A DNA stretch of 12,463 nt from Sphingomonadaceae bacterium (GTDB taxonomy: Bacteria; Pseudomonadota; Alphaproteobacteria; Sphingomonadales; Sphingomonadaceae): NCBI GenBank assembly GCA_947442095.1, contig CANEVG010000060.1, positions 1 through 12,463 on the forward strand, in the 5' to 3' direction. The position numbers and the translations under genes were made by a program. The notes beneath the pieces are model-generated. The model was not told the DNA's origin and ran no database searches. It saw only the letters and a list, made by a program, of their open reading frames with translations. This document shows positions 6,091-12,463 of the stretch, in pieces (position 1 is the first letter of the stretch; every line of letters begins with the position of its first letter).

Positions 6091-6444
6091 ATGCCGCAGG
6101 TTATCATCCACGCCTGGATCGAATTTGCCGATGCAGCAACGCGTGACGAGGCCGTGCGGCTGGCCGCGCCGATCCAGTGGCAATCGCGCACCCAAGAGCC
6201 GGGCTGCCTTGAATACTGCTTCGCCGCTGATCCCTGCATCCCCACCCGCGTGACGATCCATGAGCTGTGGGAGGATCACGCTTCGCTCGTCGCGCATTTT
6301 GCGCACCCCTGCTATGCTGCGATGCGCGACACCATGGTAGGCCTTGGGCCGACGGCGCTGTGGAACCGGATGTACGACGTGGGACGGGATTCGCCGGTCT
6401 ATCGAGACGATGGCGCGGTGCGTAGTGTGCTGTTCGAGGATTAG
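6091..6444 (+). CDS. Small antibiotic-biosynthesis-monooxygenase (ABM)-like protein
   Basis: This is a 117-residue protein resembling the dimeric alpha/beta-barrel ABM family, which includes YgiN-type quinol monooxygenases. The N-terminal strand MPQVIIHAWIEFADAATRDE leads into a helix. Then come EPGCLEYCFAADP, VTIHELWEDHASLVAHFAHP and a further helix. The ExPGCLxYxF...ExWxDxxxLxxH pattern is the family's typical layout. Substrate and reaction cannot be assigned; members act on quinols or polyketide-like rings, or have no known activity. The ATG at 6091 has an excellent Shine-Dalgarno, GGAGGAG at 6076-6082, with an 8-nt spacer. The gene converges on the phosphoesterase gene, and the two stop codons share bases at 6441-6444. 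It could be co-transcribed with mtgA. Confidence 0.78.
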   Translation: MPQVIIHAWIEFADAATRDEAVRLAAPIQWQSRTQEPGCLEYCFAADPCIPTRVTIHELWEDHASLVAHFAHPCYAAMRDTMVGLGPTALWNRMYDVGRDSPVYRDDGAVRSVLFED

Positions 6445-7226
6445 GCCGCTGCAGCAGCCGGCTCGCCTTGCACCGAAATCAGCCAGCGCGCGCTGCCTTC
6501 GAGGCCGATGGCGGTGAGCTGTCCCGAAGCGAAGGCCCCGGTATCGAGGCTGATGCGCAGCGGCGAGACGTGGGGCGTATCCAGAATGGTGTGCCCGTGG
6601 ACGACGACGAAATCGCGGGTTTCCGGCCCTTCGATGAATTCGCCGCGAATCCAGCGCAGATCGGAGATCTTCTGTTCTTCCAGTGGGACGCCTGGCCGCA
6701 CCCCCGCATGGACGAAGACATAGTCGCCGATCTGGATGCGGTCCTCCAAGGCGCGGAGGAAGGCGATATCCTCGGCCGGGACCAACTGGTGCATCATCTC
6801 GCGCAGTTCTTCGAGGGTGGCCCGGTTGTAGTCTTCGACGCTCAGCGGGTAGCTCAGCAGTGTTTCCCTGCCGCCATGGCGCAGGAAGTGGCGCAGTGTT
6901 TCATCGTGGTCGAAGCTGCCGAGGAACATTTCCTCATGGTTTCCGGCAAGCAAGCGGACGTGCCGACGCTGGGCCCATTCGCGCGCGGTGGCGATGACCC
7001 CGGCGCTTTCAGGACCGCGATCAACCAGATCGCCAAGCAGGATGACGGTCGTTTCGGCAGGCGCGCGGGCCGCATCATCGGCTTCGATCCGCGCAATCAT
7101 CCCGCACAGCAAATCGCAGCGGCCATGGATATCGCCAATGGCATAGACCCGCTGTCCGTCGGGAATCCGGGTGCTCACCTCGATTGCCGGGCGACCCTCC
7201 AGAAATGAACGCAGTTTCTTCAGCAT
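6441..7226 (-). CDS. PPP-family metallophosphoesterase (serine/threonine phosphatase or Ap4A hydrolase-like)
   Basis: This is a two-metal phosphoesterase of the calcineurin-like PPP fold. The complete set of metal and phosphate motifs is present: GDIHGR (31-36), GDLVDRG (65-71), GNHEE (95-99), VHAG (172-175) and HGHT (210-213). Bacterial members dephosphorylate phosphoproteins or hydrolyse Ap4A-type nucleotides, and the motifs alone do not decide between these. The C-terminus ends in a short alanine run. The ATG at 7226 gives 261 residues and starts with a basic LKKLRSFLEG segment. In-frame starts at 7289 (ATG) and 7310 (GTG) would add 21-28 residues without recognisable character, and none of the three has a convincing Shine-Dalgarno. 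The upstream region on this strand is the 350-nt intergenic gap. The 3' end overlaps the stop of the convergent ABM gene. Confidence 0.88.
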   Translation of the reverse strand: MLKKLRSFLEGRPAIEVSTRIPDGQRVYAIGDIHGRCDLLCGMIARIEADDAARAPAETTVILLGDLVDRGPESAGVIATAREWAQRRHVRLLAGNHEEMFLGSFDHDETLRHFLRHGGRETLLSYPLSVEDYNRATLEELREMMHQLVPAEDIAFLRALEDRIQIGDYVFVHAGVRPGVPLEEQKISDLRWIRGEFIEGPETRDFVVVHGHTILDTPHVSPLRISLDTGAFASGQLTAIGLEGSARWLISVQGEPAAAAA

Positions 7227-7360
7227 AAATGACGGGCCTATCACCGGGAAGGTGGGTGCGAAACGTCTGGATACAAGCCATCTTGCCATTGCGGGGCCGA
7301 ATTGCAGCACAGCGTGGGAAACCCGCGCTCAATCGGGCGCACGCGGGGGTTCTGCGCGCT

Positions 7361-7390
7361 TTGACCCTGAACTTCGCTTTGATCTATCAC
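7361..7390 (+). promoter_or_regulatory. Sigma-70-like promoter in the 7227-7576 gap
   Basis: TTGACC (7361-7366) matches the -35 consensus at 5 of 6 positions. After 18 nt, TATCAC (7385-7390) matches the -10 consensus at 4 of 6. A start is expected near 7397. No protein-coding gene follows on the plus strand; an intrinsic terminator does. The pairing of the two signals is what makes the promoter credible. Confidence 0.45.
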
Positions 7391-7396
7391 GGCTGT

Positions 7397-7468
7397 CTCT
7401 GTCCTTGCGGCATGCTGCTGCTCGCAGCGGTCAGGTAGCGGCCTCGATCACCCAAAGCCGCTTTTTTT
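7397..7468 (+). ncRNA. Candidate small RNA (unrecognised)
   Basis: A promoter-like sequence (7361-7390) and a hairpin with a run of seven T (7437-7468) bracket about 72 nt on the plus strand, in a region without a credible gene. The interval can fold further: GCTGC and GCAGC at 7417-7428 can form a small hairpin. The only reading frame inside is an 8-codon ATG frame (7412-7438) with no Shine-Dalgarno. It is not a tRNA, since no T-loop consensus is present. I do not recognise it as any known RNA family. It would converge with the SIMPL gene and lie opposite the upstream region of the phosphoesterase gene, so an antisense role is also possible. The 350-nt gap 7227-7576 otherwise shows only the inverted repeat at 7532-7551. 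Confidence 0.38.
7437..7468 (+). terminator. Intrinsic terminator-like hairpin with seven-T tract
   Basis: AGCGGC (7437-7442) pairs with GCCGCT (7457-7462) across a 14-nt loop, and the last paired T begins an unbroken run of seven T (7462-7468). The long loop lowers the stability, but the U-tract is strong. It is oriented to stop plus-strand transcripts and has no plus-strand protein gene to serve. Confidence 0.55.
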
Positions 7469-7531
7469 CGGATACACCGTCAGCCTTACCGCGAAGTATA
7501 AGGTCCCTGCGCTCGTTGCCTGAGAGCCGGA

Positions 7532-7551
7532 TCCGAAACTATCGTTTCGGA
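7532..7551. repeat. Perfect 8-bp inverted repeat downstream of the SIMPL gene
   Basis: TCCGAAAC (7532-7539) and GTTTCGGA (7544-7551) are exact complements around a TATC loop, 25 nt past the SIMPL stop codon. No T-run follows on either strand, so it is not a classical intrinsic terminator. It could stabilise the 3' end of the SIMPL mRNA or act as a protein-binding operator. Confidence 0.6.
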
Positions 7552-7576
7552 AAGTTCGTAGCCGGCCTTCGGGCGC

Positions 7577-8365
7577 TTATCGCAGATAGAAATCGATCGT
7601 TGTGACCACGCGCACTTTCTTGAACGGCGTGTCTGAAACGCCCCATCCCCCGCCGGAATCGCCATCGCGTGCGGTCACTTCGAAGTAGCCCTGCGTCGCG
7701 TTTTTGATGCCGCCCACACCGGTGCCGCTGTCTTGCGCAAACCGTTCGGCGGAACGGCGCGCGTCCTTGGTCGCCTCCGCCACCATTTCGGGCTTGATCT
7801 TGTCGAGCCCGGTGAAAGTGTAGGCCATGCCCGAGCCTTCCTCGAGCATCACGCCCCGGCGCACGAGATCGAACTGGCGGCGCACCGCATCCTGCGCGCG
7901 CTTGATGTCGGTGGTGCGCAGCGCCATGCGCTGGCGCACGGTGAAGCGGGTCACGCCGTTGTCGTTCATCGTGTTGACATTGACGCCAGTGGGCTGGATC
8001 GCTTCGGCAGGAAAGCCAAGCCCGCCGAAGAACGCCTTGATATCCTGGCTGTTGGCATCGACGCTGGCCTGCGCGCTCGTCATGTCGGCAGCGGTGGCGG
8101 AATAGGCGATGGTCCACGTGGCGAGATCTGCAATCACTTCGCGTTCGGCAACGCCGCGCACCGTCACGGCGCGGTCCGCCTCGCGGCTGCGGCGCAGGCC
8201 GTCGCCCAGCAGGTATCCGCCCGCTACCATGCCGAGCGCCAGAACGCCCGCGACGGCGAGCGCGGGGCGCTGCCAGCCGGCCGGGGTCATGCGGGCAAGA
8301 AAGGTTTGGGGATCGGCGGCACCATCACTATCGTGGGCGTTGGCGGCGGTATCGGAATCTGGCAC
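7577..8365 (-). CDS. SIMPL-domain (DUF541) membrane-anchored protein
   Basis: This 262-residue protein has one predicted transmembrane segment (about residues 34-54, LALGMVAGGYLL) after an Asp/Ala-rich cytoplasmic tail. A SIMPL domain follows from about residue 66 to the end, opening with AVTVRGVAEREVIADLATW, the usual domain start. SIMPL proteins are periplasmic or surface oligomers of poorly defined function; BP26 of Brucella is a channel-like member, and E. coli YggE is linked to oxidative stress. The GTG at 8365 was chosen because AGGGAGA (8379-8373) lies 7 nt upstream. The frame is open to 8476, but that would overlap the divergent glyoxalase gene. The acidic tail before the membrane helix is not part of the known domain. 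The gene is divergent from the glyoxalase gene, with 93 nt between them. Confidence 0.87.
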   Translation of the reverse strand: MPDSDTAANAHDSDGAADPQTFLARMTPAGWQRPALAVAGVLALGMVAGGYLLGDGLRRSREADRAVTVRGVAEREVIADLATWTIAYSATAADMTSAQASVDANSQDIKAFFGGLGFPAEAIQPTGVNVNTMNDNGVTRFTVRQRMALRTTDIKRAQDAVRRQFDLVRRGVMLEEGSGMAYTFTGLDKIKPEMVAEATKDARRSAERFAQDSGTGVGGIKNATQGYFEVTARDGDSGGGWGVSDTPFKKVRVVTTIDFYLR

Positions 8366-8372
8366 GGTATGG

Positions 8373-8379
8373 TCTCCCT
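8373..8379 (-). promoter_or_regulatory. Ribosome binding site fixing the GTG start of the SIMPL gene
   Basis: On the minus strand AGGGAGA (8379-8373) lies 7 nt before the GTG at 8365. The first in-frame ATG comes 25 codons later, close to the membrane helix and without such a site. Confidence 0.65.
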
Positions 8380-8440
8380 GTCGGGCTCTCAGCCCTGCGA
8401 TGAGATGTGCGATTTTGTCGATGAACCGAATTTGAACGCC

Positions 8441-8448
8441 AAGAGGAG
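8441..8448 (+). promoter_or_regulatory. Ribosome binding site fixing the GTG start of gloA
   Basis: AAGAGGAG lies 10 nt before the GTG at 8459 and decides this start over the ATG at 8480, which would remove the metal ligand H6. Confidence 0.75.
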
Positions 8449-8458
8449 TTCCCGCGCT

Positions 8459-8896
8459 GTGACCAAGTTTCTCCACGCGATGATACGCGTGACCGATCCA
8501 GAAGCGACCATAGCCTTCTTCGAGCTGTTTGGCGTGAAGGAAGTGCGGCGCTTTTCAAGCGACAAGGGCCGCTTCACGCTGATCTTCCTTGCTGCGCCAG
8601 GCGAGGAGAACATCGCCGAGGTGGAGTTGACCTACAACTGGCCGCCGGAAGACGGCAGCGCAGGCGAGGCCTACACCGGCGGGCGCAATTTCGGCCACCT
8701 CGCCTACCGGGTGAGCGACATCTACGCGACTTGCGCGAAGATCATGGCGGCGGGCCACGTGATCCACCGCCCGCCGCGCGATGGGCACATGGCGTTTGTG
8801 AAGAGCCCGGACGGCATCTCGATCGAACTGCTGCAGGACGGGCATCTCGAGCCTGCCGAGCCCTGGGCGAGCATGGAGAACACCGGCACCTGGTAA
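8459..8896 (+). CDS. gloA: Glyoxalase I / lactoylglutathione lyase (VOC family)
   Basis: This enzyme converts the hemithioacetal of methylglyoxal and glutathione to S-lactoylglutathione, detoxifying methylglyoxal in the cytoplasm. The 145-residue protein has the two betaalphabetabetabeta modules of the VOC fold. The four metal ligands are in place: H6 (FLHAMIRV), E56 (AEVELTYNW), H80 (FGHLAYRV) and E123 (SIELLQ), as in E. coli GloA, a nickel enzyme. The phrase ELTYNW is diagnostic of the family. The GTG at 8459 was chosen because AAGAGGAG (8441-8448) is 10 nt upstream and the conserved N-terminus begins there. The open frame extends far upstream only because it is antisense to the SIMPL gene. 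The stop lies 4 nt from the stop of the convergent RND gene. Confidence 0.93.
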   Translation: MTKFLHAMIRVTDPEATIAFFELFGVKEVRRFSSDKGRFTLIFLAAPGEENIAEVELTYNWPPEDGSAGEAYTGGRNFGHLAYRVSDIYATCAKIMAAGHVIHRPPRDGHMAFVKSPDGISIELLQDGHLEPAEPWASMENTGTW

Positions 8897-8900
8897 CGGA

Positions 8901-11900
8901 TCAGGCCTCCAGCGGCCTGTCTGCGCGGCGCACGCTGCCATCGCGCCGCACCATCCACAGCGCATAGAGCGCGGGCAGGAAGAACAGCGTCAGCCCGGTG
9001 CCAACCAGCGTGCCGCCGATCAGCACGACCGCGAGCGGCCCCCAGAACGGGGAGAGCGTGAGCGGGAGGAACGCGAGCACGGCGGCGATAGCCGTCAGCA
9101 CCACGGGCCGCGCGCGGCGCACCGTAGCCTCGATCACCGCGGCCTCCATACCCAGCCCGCGCGCGCGCTCCGCATCGATCTGATCGACGAGGATCAGCGT
9201 GTTGCGCATGAGAATGCCCGCAAGGCCGATGAGGCCAAGGATTGCGTTGAAGCCGAACGGGAAGCCGGTGAGGATCAGCGCCGGGACCGCACCGATCAGG
9301 CCGAGCGGCGCGGTTGCGAAGACGAGGCCGGTCATGCGGAACGAGCGGGTCTGCAGCATCAGCACCAAGAGCATTAGCCCGGTCATGATCGGGAAAAGCG
9401 GCGCGAGCGCGACGTTGGCCTTGCCTGCCTCTTCCACTGAACCAGCAGCGATGATGGCATAACCTGCGGGCAGCTGGTCGATCACGGGCTGGAGCTTGGG
9501 CAGGATCGCGGCGGTCACATCCGCAGGCTGGACGCCGCTCCGAACATCGGCGCGCACGCTCATCGTGGGTGTGCGGTCGCGGCGCACGAGCAGCGGGTCT
9601 TCGCTTGAGGGCACGATCTTTGCGACTTGTGCGAGCATCACGCCGGTGCCGTTATTCGTGGCGATGACGAGATTGCCAATATCGCCCAGCGCGCGGCGTT
9701 CCGCGAGCGGCGTGCGCACCACCACATCGGTCGTGCGGTCGCCATAGCGGGCCTGCGCCACTGTGGTGCCCGAAATCAGCGCCGAAACCTGCCGGGCGAC
9801 GCTGGCGGGATCGAGCCCGAGCAGGCGCAGCCGGTCCTGATCGAACTGCAGGGTGAGCGCCGGGGTGCGGTCGCCCCAGTCGGTGTTCACATCGACCACG
9901 CCCTTGTTGGCTTCGACCACCGTGGTCACCTCAGCGGTGATGGTGCGCAGCACTTGCGGGTCAGGCCCCGTCACGCGGAAGGCCACGGGATAGGGCACGG
10001 GCGGGCCGAACAGCAGGCTGATCGCGCGCACCCGGGCGCCAGGATAACGCCCTTCGGCAGCGCGCTGCTGGATGCGGGCGCGCAAACGGTCGCGCGCGGC
10101 GGTATCGGGTGTGAGCACGATCAGCTTGGCGAACGAGGGATCGAGCGGTTCGGGATTGAGCGAGAGGAAGAAGCGGGGCGCGCCGCCACCAAGGTAGCTG
10201 TCGACATGGCGGACGTCTTCCTTGCCAACGAGGTCCCGTTCGATCTGCGCGACGACTTTGCGCGTGGCGGACATGCTGGATCCATGCGCGAGATGAACCT
10301 CGACGATCAGCTCGGGCCGTTCGGAGGTGGGGAAGAATTGCTTGGGAACGGCGACACCCAGCAGCACGACGCAGACAAGGAACAGGCCAAGCACGGTCAG
10401 CGTTAGCCGCCCGCGCTCGTGGACGCTGCGCGTAATCCAATCGCGCAGCTGGCGGTAGCGCGGCGTGGCGTAGATCGCATCGTGCCCGCCTGCCACCGGG
10501 GTGATCTGAGGCAGCAGCTTCACGCCGAGATAGGGCGTGAAATAGACCGCGACGAACCATGAGATGATCAGCGCAAAGCCGACGATCCAGAAGATGTTGC
10601 CGGCATATTCCCCGGCCGTGGAGCGGGCAAAACCGATGGGGAGGAAACCGAGGATCGTGACCAGCGTGCCAGTGAGCATCGGCGCGGCGGTCGCGCCCCA
10701 GGCAAAGGTCGCGGCCTCCACCCGGCTGAGCCCTTCCTCCAGCTTCACCACCATCATCTCGATCGCGATGATTGCATCGTCCACCAGCAGCCCAAGGCTG
10801 AGGATGAGCGCGCCCAGCGTGATGCGGTCGAACTGGCGGTCGGTGACTAGCATGATGACAAAGACGGCGGCGAGCGTGAGCGGCACCGAGAGCGCGACGA
10901 CGATGCCCACCCGCCAGCCCAGCGCGATGAGGCTGACCGCCATGACCACGCTGAGCGCGACCGCGAACTTGAGCATGAACTCGCCGTAGGCCTCGGCGAT
11001 GTTGACCGCCTGATCGGCCACTTCGGTGACGCTGATGCCGAGCGGGAGCTGCGCACGAATAGTCTCGACCTTGGCGTTAAGCGTGCGGCCCAATGTGAGG
11101 CCGTTGTACTTCTCGCGCATCACCACGCCGAGCATCAGCGCGGCCTCGCCCTGATGGTGCACTTCATAACTGGCGGGGTCTTCATAGCCGCGTCGCACTT
11201 CGGCCAGATCGGACAGGCGGATGACGCGGCCCCCCACGGCAATCGGCGTGGCGCGCACCGCTTCCAGATCATCGAACGCACCGGTGACGCGCAGGGGCAC
11301 AAGACGCGAGCTGGTTTCGACTTGCGCAGCGGGCTGGATCAGGTTCTGATTGGCCAGCGCGCCGAGCAGCGCATCGGGCGGCACGCCGAGCGTTGCGAGC
11401 TTGCGGTAAGAAATTTCGGCGAAGATCTTCGGCTTCTGTTCGCCGATCAGGATGACCTTCTGCACCCCCGCAACATGCTGCAGCTGGTTGCGGATGCCTT
11501 CCGCTTCCGCCACCAACTGGCGGTGCGGCAGGCCCTTGGCCTGCACCGCGACGAGCGAGAAGAACACGTCGGAATACTCGTCATTCAGCACTGGCCCGAT
11601 CACGCCGCGCGGCAGGTTGATCGCCTCGTCGCCCATCTTCTTGCGCGCCTGATAGAACAGTTGCGGCACGTCCCTGGGCGGGGTCGTGTCCTTGAAGGTG
11701 AGCGTGAGCGTGACAAGGCCGGGGCGTGCGGAGGTGTCTACGCGGTCGTAATAGGGCAGCTCCTGCAACCGCTTTTCAAGCCGGTCGGCGATCTGGTCCT
11801 GCATCTCGCGCGCGGTGGCACCGGGCCAAAGCGCGGTGACGGTCATGGTCTTGCCGGTGAACCCCGGGTCCTCGGCACGGCCAAGCTGGAGGAAGGCGAA

Positions 11901-11987
11901 CACGCCCGCCGCGATGACGGCGAGCAGCAGGAATAGCGTGACCGAGGGTTCCCTGACCCCAATGGCTGATAGATTCGGCCCTTTCAC
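8901..11987 (-). CDS. RND-superfamily efflux permease (inner-membrane subunit)
   Basis: This is a proton-driven efflux pump of 1028 residues in the AcrB-like family, the usual length. It has two repeats, each with one N-terminal helix, a large periplasmic porter region and a bundle of helices. Early residues read GRAEDPGFTGKTM and WPGATAREMQDQIADRLEKRLQ in two nearby segments, conserved in this branch. Helix 4 carries the proton-relay pair D403-D404 (LGLLVDDAIIAIEMM). At the site of the AcrB helix-10 lysine there is R928 (GILMRNTLILVDQ), a feature of this non-AcrB subgroup. The GTG at 11987 overlaps the adaptor stop codon by 4 nt (GTGA) and has no Shine-Dalgarno, implying translational coupling. 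The frame opens to 12170, but that part is the adaptor gene in another frame. The outer-membrane channel is not in the window. Substrates could be drugs, solvents or metals; the sequence does not say. Confidence 0.94.
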   Translation of the reverse strand: MKGPNLSAIGVREPSVTLFLLLAVIAAGVFAFLQLGRAEDPGFTGKTMTVTALWPGATAREMQDQIADRLEKRLQELPYYDRVDTSARPGLVTLTLTFKDTTPPRDVPQLFYQARKKMGDEAINLPRGVIGPVLNDEYSDVFFSLVAVQAKGLPHRQLVAEAEGIRNQLQHVAGVQKVILIGEQKPKIFAEISYRKLATLGVPPDALLGALANQNLIQPAAQVETSSRLVPLRVTGAFDDLEAVRATPIAVGGRVIRLSDLAEVRRGYEDPASYEVHHQGEAALMLGVVMREKYNGLTLGRTLNAKVETIRAQLPLGISVTEVADQAVNIAEAYGEFMLKFAVALSVVMAVSLIALGWRVGIVVALSVPLTLAAVFVIMLVTDRQFDRITLGALILSLGLLVDDAIIAIEMMVVKLEEGLSRVEAATFAWGATAAPMLTGTLVTILGFLPIGFARSTAGEYAGNIFWIVGFALIISWFVAVYFTPYLGVKLLPQITPVAGGHDAIYATPRYRQLRDWITRSVHERGRLTLTVLGLFLVCVVLLGVAVPKQFFPTSERPELIVEVHLAHGSSMSATRKVVAQIERDLVGKEDVRHVDSYLGGGAPRFFLSLNPEPLDPSFAKLIVLTPDTAARDRLRARIQQRAAEGRYPGARVRAISLLFGPPVPYPVAFRVTGPDPQVLRTITAEVTTVVEANKGVVDVNTDWGDRTPALTLQFDQDRLRLLGLDPASVARQVSALISGTTVAQARYGDRTTDVVVRTPLAERRALGDIGNLVIATNNGTGVMLAQVAKIVPSSEDPLLVRRDRTPTMSVRADVRSGVQPADVTAAILPKLQPVIDQLPAGYAIIAAGSVEEAGKANVALAPLFPIMTGLMLLVLMLQTRSFRMTGLVFATAPLGLIGAVPALILTGFPFGFNAILGLIGLAGILMRNTLILVDQIDAERARGLGMEAAVIEATVRRARPVVLTAIAAVLAFLPLTLSPFWGPLAVVLIGGTLVGTGLTLFFLPALYALWMVRRDGSVRRADRPLEA

Positions 11988-12463
11988 GGGCGCGCTGCTG
12001 TTGGGGCCGCGACACGCACTTTCTGGCCTTCGTGAAGGACGTGGCCGCCGAGCGCGACAATGCGCGTGCCAGGCGGAAGCGCAGCGGCAGGGAGCAGCGC
12101 CTCCTCCTCGGTCAGGCGCAGCGCCTGCGCGGTGCGGAAATGGACTTTCTCTTCTGCGCCGATAATCCAAACGCCCGGGCCCTTGCCCTGATCGACGATT
12201 GCGGCCATTGGCACACGCACTGCGCCGCTGGCGCTGTTTTGTACCCGAACCGTGACGGTCGCGCCGAGCGGGGCAGCCTCGACCGGGCCGGACAGGACAT
12301 AGCGCGCGGCAAAGGTGCGGGTGAGCGGATCCGCCGCGCCGGCCACTTCGCGCAAGGTGGCGGCAAGGGGCGCGGCGGCGCCGTAGACTTGCGCCTGCGC
12401 GCTGCGGGGCAGGCGCGTGACGGCGGTTTCGGGCACAGAGACTTGTGCCTCACGTGCGCCGAC
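11984..12463 (-). CDS. RND efflux periplasmic adaptor (HlyD/MFP family), C-terminal part
   Basis: Only the last 159 residues are in the window; the gene continues beyond the right edge. Adaptor proteins link the inner-membrane pump to an outer-membrane channel in tripartite efflux systems. The visible part holds the end of the beta-barrel domain (RYVLSGPVEAAPLGATVTVRV) and the membrane-proximal domain. The latter includes RVPMAAIVDQGKGPGVWII and a final LPPGTRIVALGGHVLHEGQKVRV, a typical MFP ending. The stop codon TGA shares bases with the GTG of the permease gene, so the two form an operon with the adaptor first. The frame stays open to the last base, with no plausible start inside the window. 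Confidence 0.9.
   Translation of the reverse strand, partial: VGAREAQVSVPETAVTRLPRSAQAQVYGAAAPLAATLREVAGAADPLTRTFAARYVLSGPVEAAPLGATVTVRVQNSASGAVRVPMAAIVDQGKGPGVWIIGAEEKVHFRTAQALRLTEEEALLPAAALPPGTRIVALGGHVLHEGQKVRVAAPTAARP

Noticed and set aside
6468..7208. Plus-strand open frame of 246 codons.
   Set aside because: Antisense to the phosphoesterase gene, which carries all PPP motifs; it has no ribosome binding site or recognisable fold.
7412..7438. ATG frame of eight codons with three leucines (MLLLAAVR) just before the terminator-like hairpin, resembling an attenuation leader peptide.
   Set aside because: No Shine-Dalgarno precedes it, and no plus-strand biosynthetic gene follows; the next gene is on the minus strand.
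8380..8460. GGAAC on the minus strand upstream of the SIMPL gene, considered as an EcfG promoter.
   Set aside because: The possible partners lie 9 nt (CGTT) and 20 nt (GGTT) away, not 16-17 nt.
9627..10406. Plus-strand open frame of 259 codons.
   Set aside because: Antisense to the RND permease porter region; its composition is that of a shadow frame.
11988..12170. Extended N-terminus of the RND permease frame.
   Set aside because: The extra 61 codons overlap the adaptor coding sequence and are Arg/Pro-rich with no family similarity; the GTGA overlap at 11987 is the normal junction.
1..12463. Search for mobile elements, CRISPR arrays, tRNAs, attachment sites and defence genes.
   Set aside because: No tandem spaced repeats, transposase or integrase motifs, T-loop consensus or defence domains were seen on either strand.

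Overview
The window reads as a core-genome stretch of a GC-rich alphaproteobacterium. It is most likely one of the Sphingomonadales (Erythrobacter/Novosphingobium relatives). That placement is inferred from a ChpT-type histidine phosphotransferase, an alphaproteobacterial-style RNase P RNA, an rluD-rpoH pair and a possible EcfG-type promoter. I see no insertion sequence, phage gene, CRISPR array, tRNA, toxin-antitoxin pair or defence island.

Left block (1-3001, all on the minus strand, read right to left): a stand-alone JAMM/M67 metalloprotease, the phosphorelay protein ChpT, a zinc amidase with a C-terminal peptidoglycan-binding-like domain, the RNase P RNA gene rnpB, and the start of a cation diffusion facilitator with a His-rich N-terminus. 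chpT and the amidase are 7 nt apart. rnpB begins 6 nt after the amidase stop codon, and its apparent promoter lies inside the amidase 3' end.

Middle block (3086-6444, plus strand): rluD (23S rRNA pseudouridine synthase), rpoH (heat-shock sigma-32), mtgA (monofunctional peptidoglycan transglycosylase) and a small ABM-type monooxygenase-like protein. rpoH has a 206-nt leader region with an EcfG-like promoter candidate and a GC hairpin just before its ribosome binding site. A clear intrinsic terminator separates it from mtgA, which has its own promoter only a few bases before the ATG.

Right block (6441-12463): a PPP-type phosphoesterase and a SIMPL-domain membrane-anchored protein (both minus), a glyoxalase I (plus, divergent from SIMPL), then an RND efflux permease and the 3' part of its periplasmic adaptor (both minus, overlapping by 4 nt). 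The largest non-coding gap (7227-7576) carries a sigma-70-like promoter and a U-tract terminator about 75 nt apart on the plus strand, with no good gene between them. That makes a candidate small RNA.

The coding content is conventional. The most interesting signals are regulatory: the rnpB promoter embedded in a coding sequence, the possible stress-sigma control of rpoH, and the candidate small RNA. No wholly new multi-gene system is apparent.
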